DNA of 22,573 nucleotides from contig USFW01000029.1 in the NCBI GenBank assembly GCA_900553985.1, positions 1 to 22,573 of the forward strand. The letters run 5' to 3'. The notes under the pieces are model-generated. The model was not told the DNA's origin. It did no database searches and saw nothing but the letters and a program-made list of their open reading frames with translations. A program made the position numbers and the translations under genes. This stretch comes from an uncultured Clostridium sp. Its GTDB lineage: Bacteria > Bacillota > Clostridia > TANB77 > CAG-508. Positions 22,258 to 22,573 of the stretch are shown here, piece by piece (within the stretch, counting starts at the first letter, position 1; each line of letters begins with the position of its first letter).

Positions 22258-22573
22258 TTCATAAAAAGAAAAAGTTATTCTAAATACTATAAAATGTATT
22301 CAGTAGAATAGACAATTTGAAAAAGGGATTGTCTAGACTATTGGATATATTTTGGAATATAAGGAATGACTTTTTCTTTTAATATTTTATAGAAAACAAT
22401 ATTAAATTAATTGTTATTAGATAAGTTTTTTTAAAATTAGCCGCTTAAAATAGTTGATAATTATGATTTTTGGGATTTTGACTACTTATTTCATTCAGAA
22501 AGAATTGGTAAGGCTTTTTCATGAGCCTCTCTCACTCAGACCCCTTCATACTTCAGGTACCGTGAGCATTCCT
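22258..22573. other. Right-edge non-coding region
   Basis: After the structured terminator, 22381-22490 is AT-rich and featureless. The last 75 bases (about 22498-22573) are clearly richer in G and C and contain AGGCT/AGCCT (22513-22530 region) and CTCAC/GTGAG hairpins. No gene can be called; it may be the edge of a mobile element or an RNA gene continuing beyond the window. Confidence 0.5.
22264..22380 (+). terminator. Three-hairpin structured terminator
   Basis: AAAAGAAAAAGTTATTC (22264-22280) pairs with GAATGACTTTTTCTTTT (22364-22380) through all 17 positions, with one G-U. Inside lie three further hairpins: AATAC/GTATT (22283-22300), TAGACAAT/ATTGTCTA (22309-22335) and TATATT/AATATA (22346-22361). 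The closing arm ends in T runs, so it can end the WG-repeat transcript. The cloverleaf shape is far more elaborate than the other terminators here. Confidence 0.65.

Overview
The window is very AT-rich (roughly three quarters A+T by eye) and reads as chromosome from a low-GC Firmicute, most likely an uncultured anaerobic gut-type clostridium. The evidence is the AAGGAGG-type ribosome binding sites, bifunctional AdhE, a dnaG-sigA pair, a small alarmone synthetase, a class D-like sortase, and the pilin-like leader ITLIALVITIIVLLILAG that is common in uncultured Clostridia. No rRNA, tRNA, CRISPR array or complete insertion sequence was seen. The left end breaks inside a tandemly repeated gene, as expected of a contig edge.

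Layout. 1-728 (minus) is the N-terminal part of a WG-repeat protein whose 111-bp repeats are still identical at DNA level. 1113-2099 is a membrane-anchored M23 peptidase, apparently using an ATT start. 2445-5054 is adhE behind a near-consensus promoter. 5247-6548 is an unrecognised charged helical protein. 6730-7389 is a small (p)ppGpp synthetase. 7633-11711 holds dnaG, sigA and an mscS channel, tightly spaced, with a sigma-H-like promoter ahead of dnaG. 11725-11934 looks like a small RNA locus with its own promoter and two terminators. 12123-14314 is an OmpR/VanR-type two-component pair. 14545-15681 (minus) is a pilin-leader protein with a BspA-type (DUF285) repeat domain. 16102-18133 is a sortase followed by a thioester/SpaA adhesin ending in LPVTGM. 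18180-19035 is a gene-poor kilobase with a decayed type III toxin (CptN-like) facing a small membrane protein with elaborate upstream control. 19170-22257 is a CNNM/CBS/CorC transporter-like protein followed by a second, membrane-anchored WG-repeat protein. The window ends in a three-hairpin structured terminator and then an unusually GC-rich edge.

How it fits together. The centre is housekeeping (replication priming, primary sigma factor, stringent response, mechanosensing, fermentative NADH disposal). The right half is cell-surface biology: envelope sensing, a pilin-like surface protein, a sortase with an adjacent candidate substrate, and a cation-transport family protein. The spots least explained by ordinary annotation are 11725-11934, 16815-16846 with its copy at 20480-20514, 18180-19035, and 22264-22380. 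All functional calls come from reading motifs; no database search was run.
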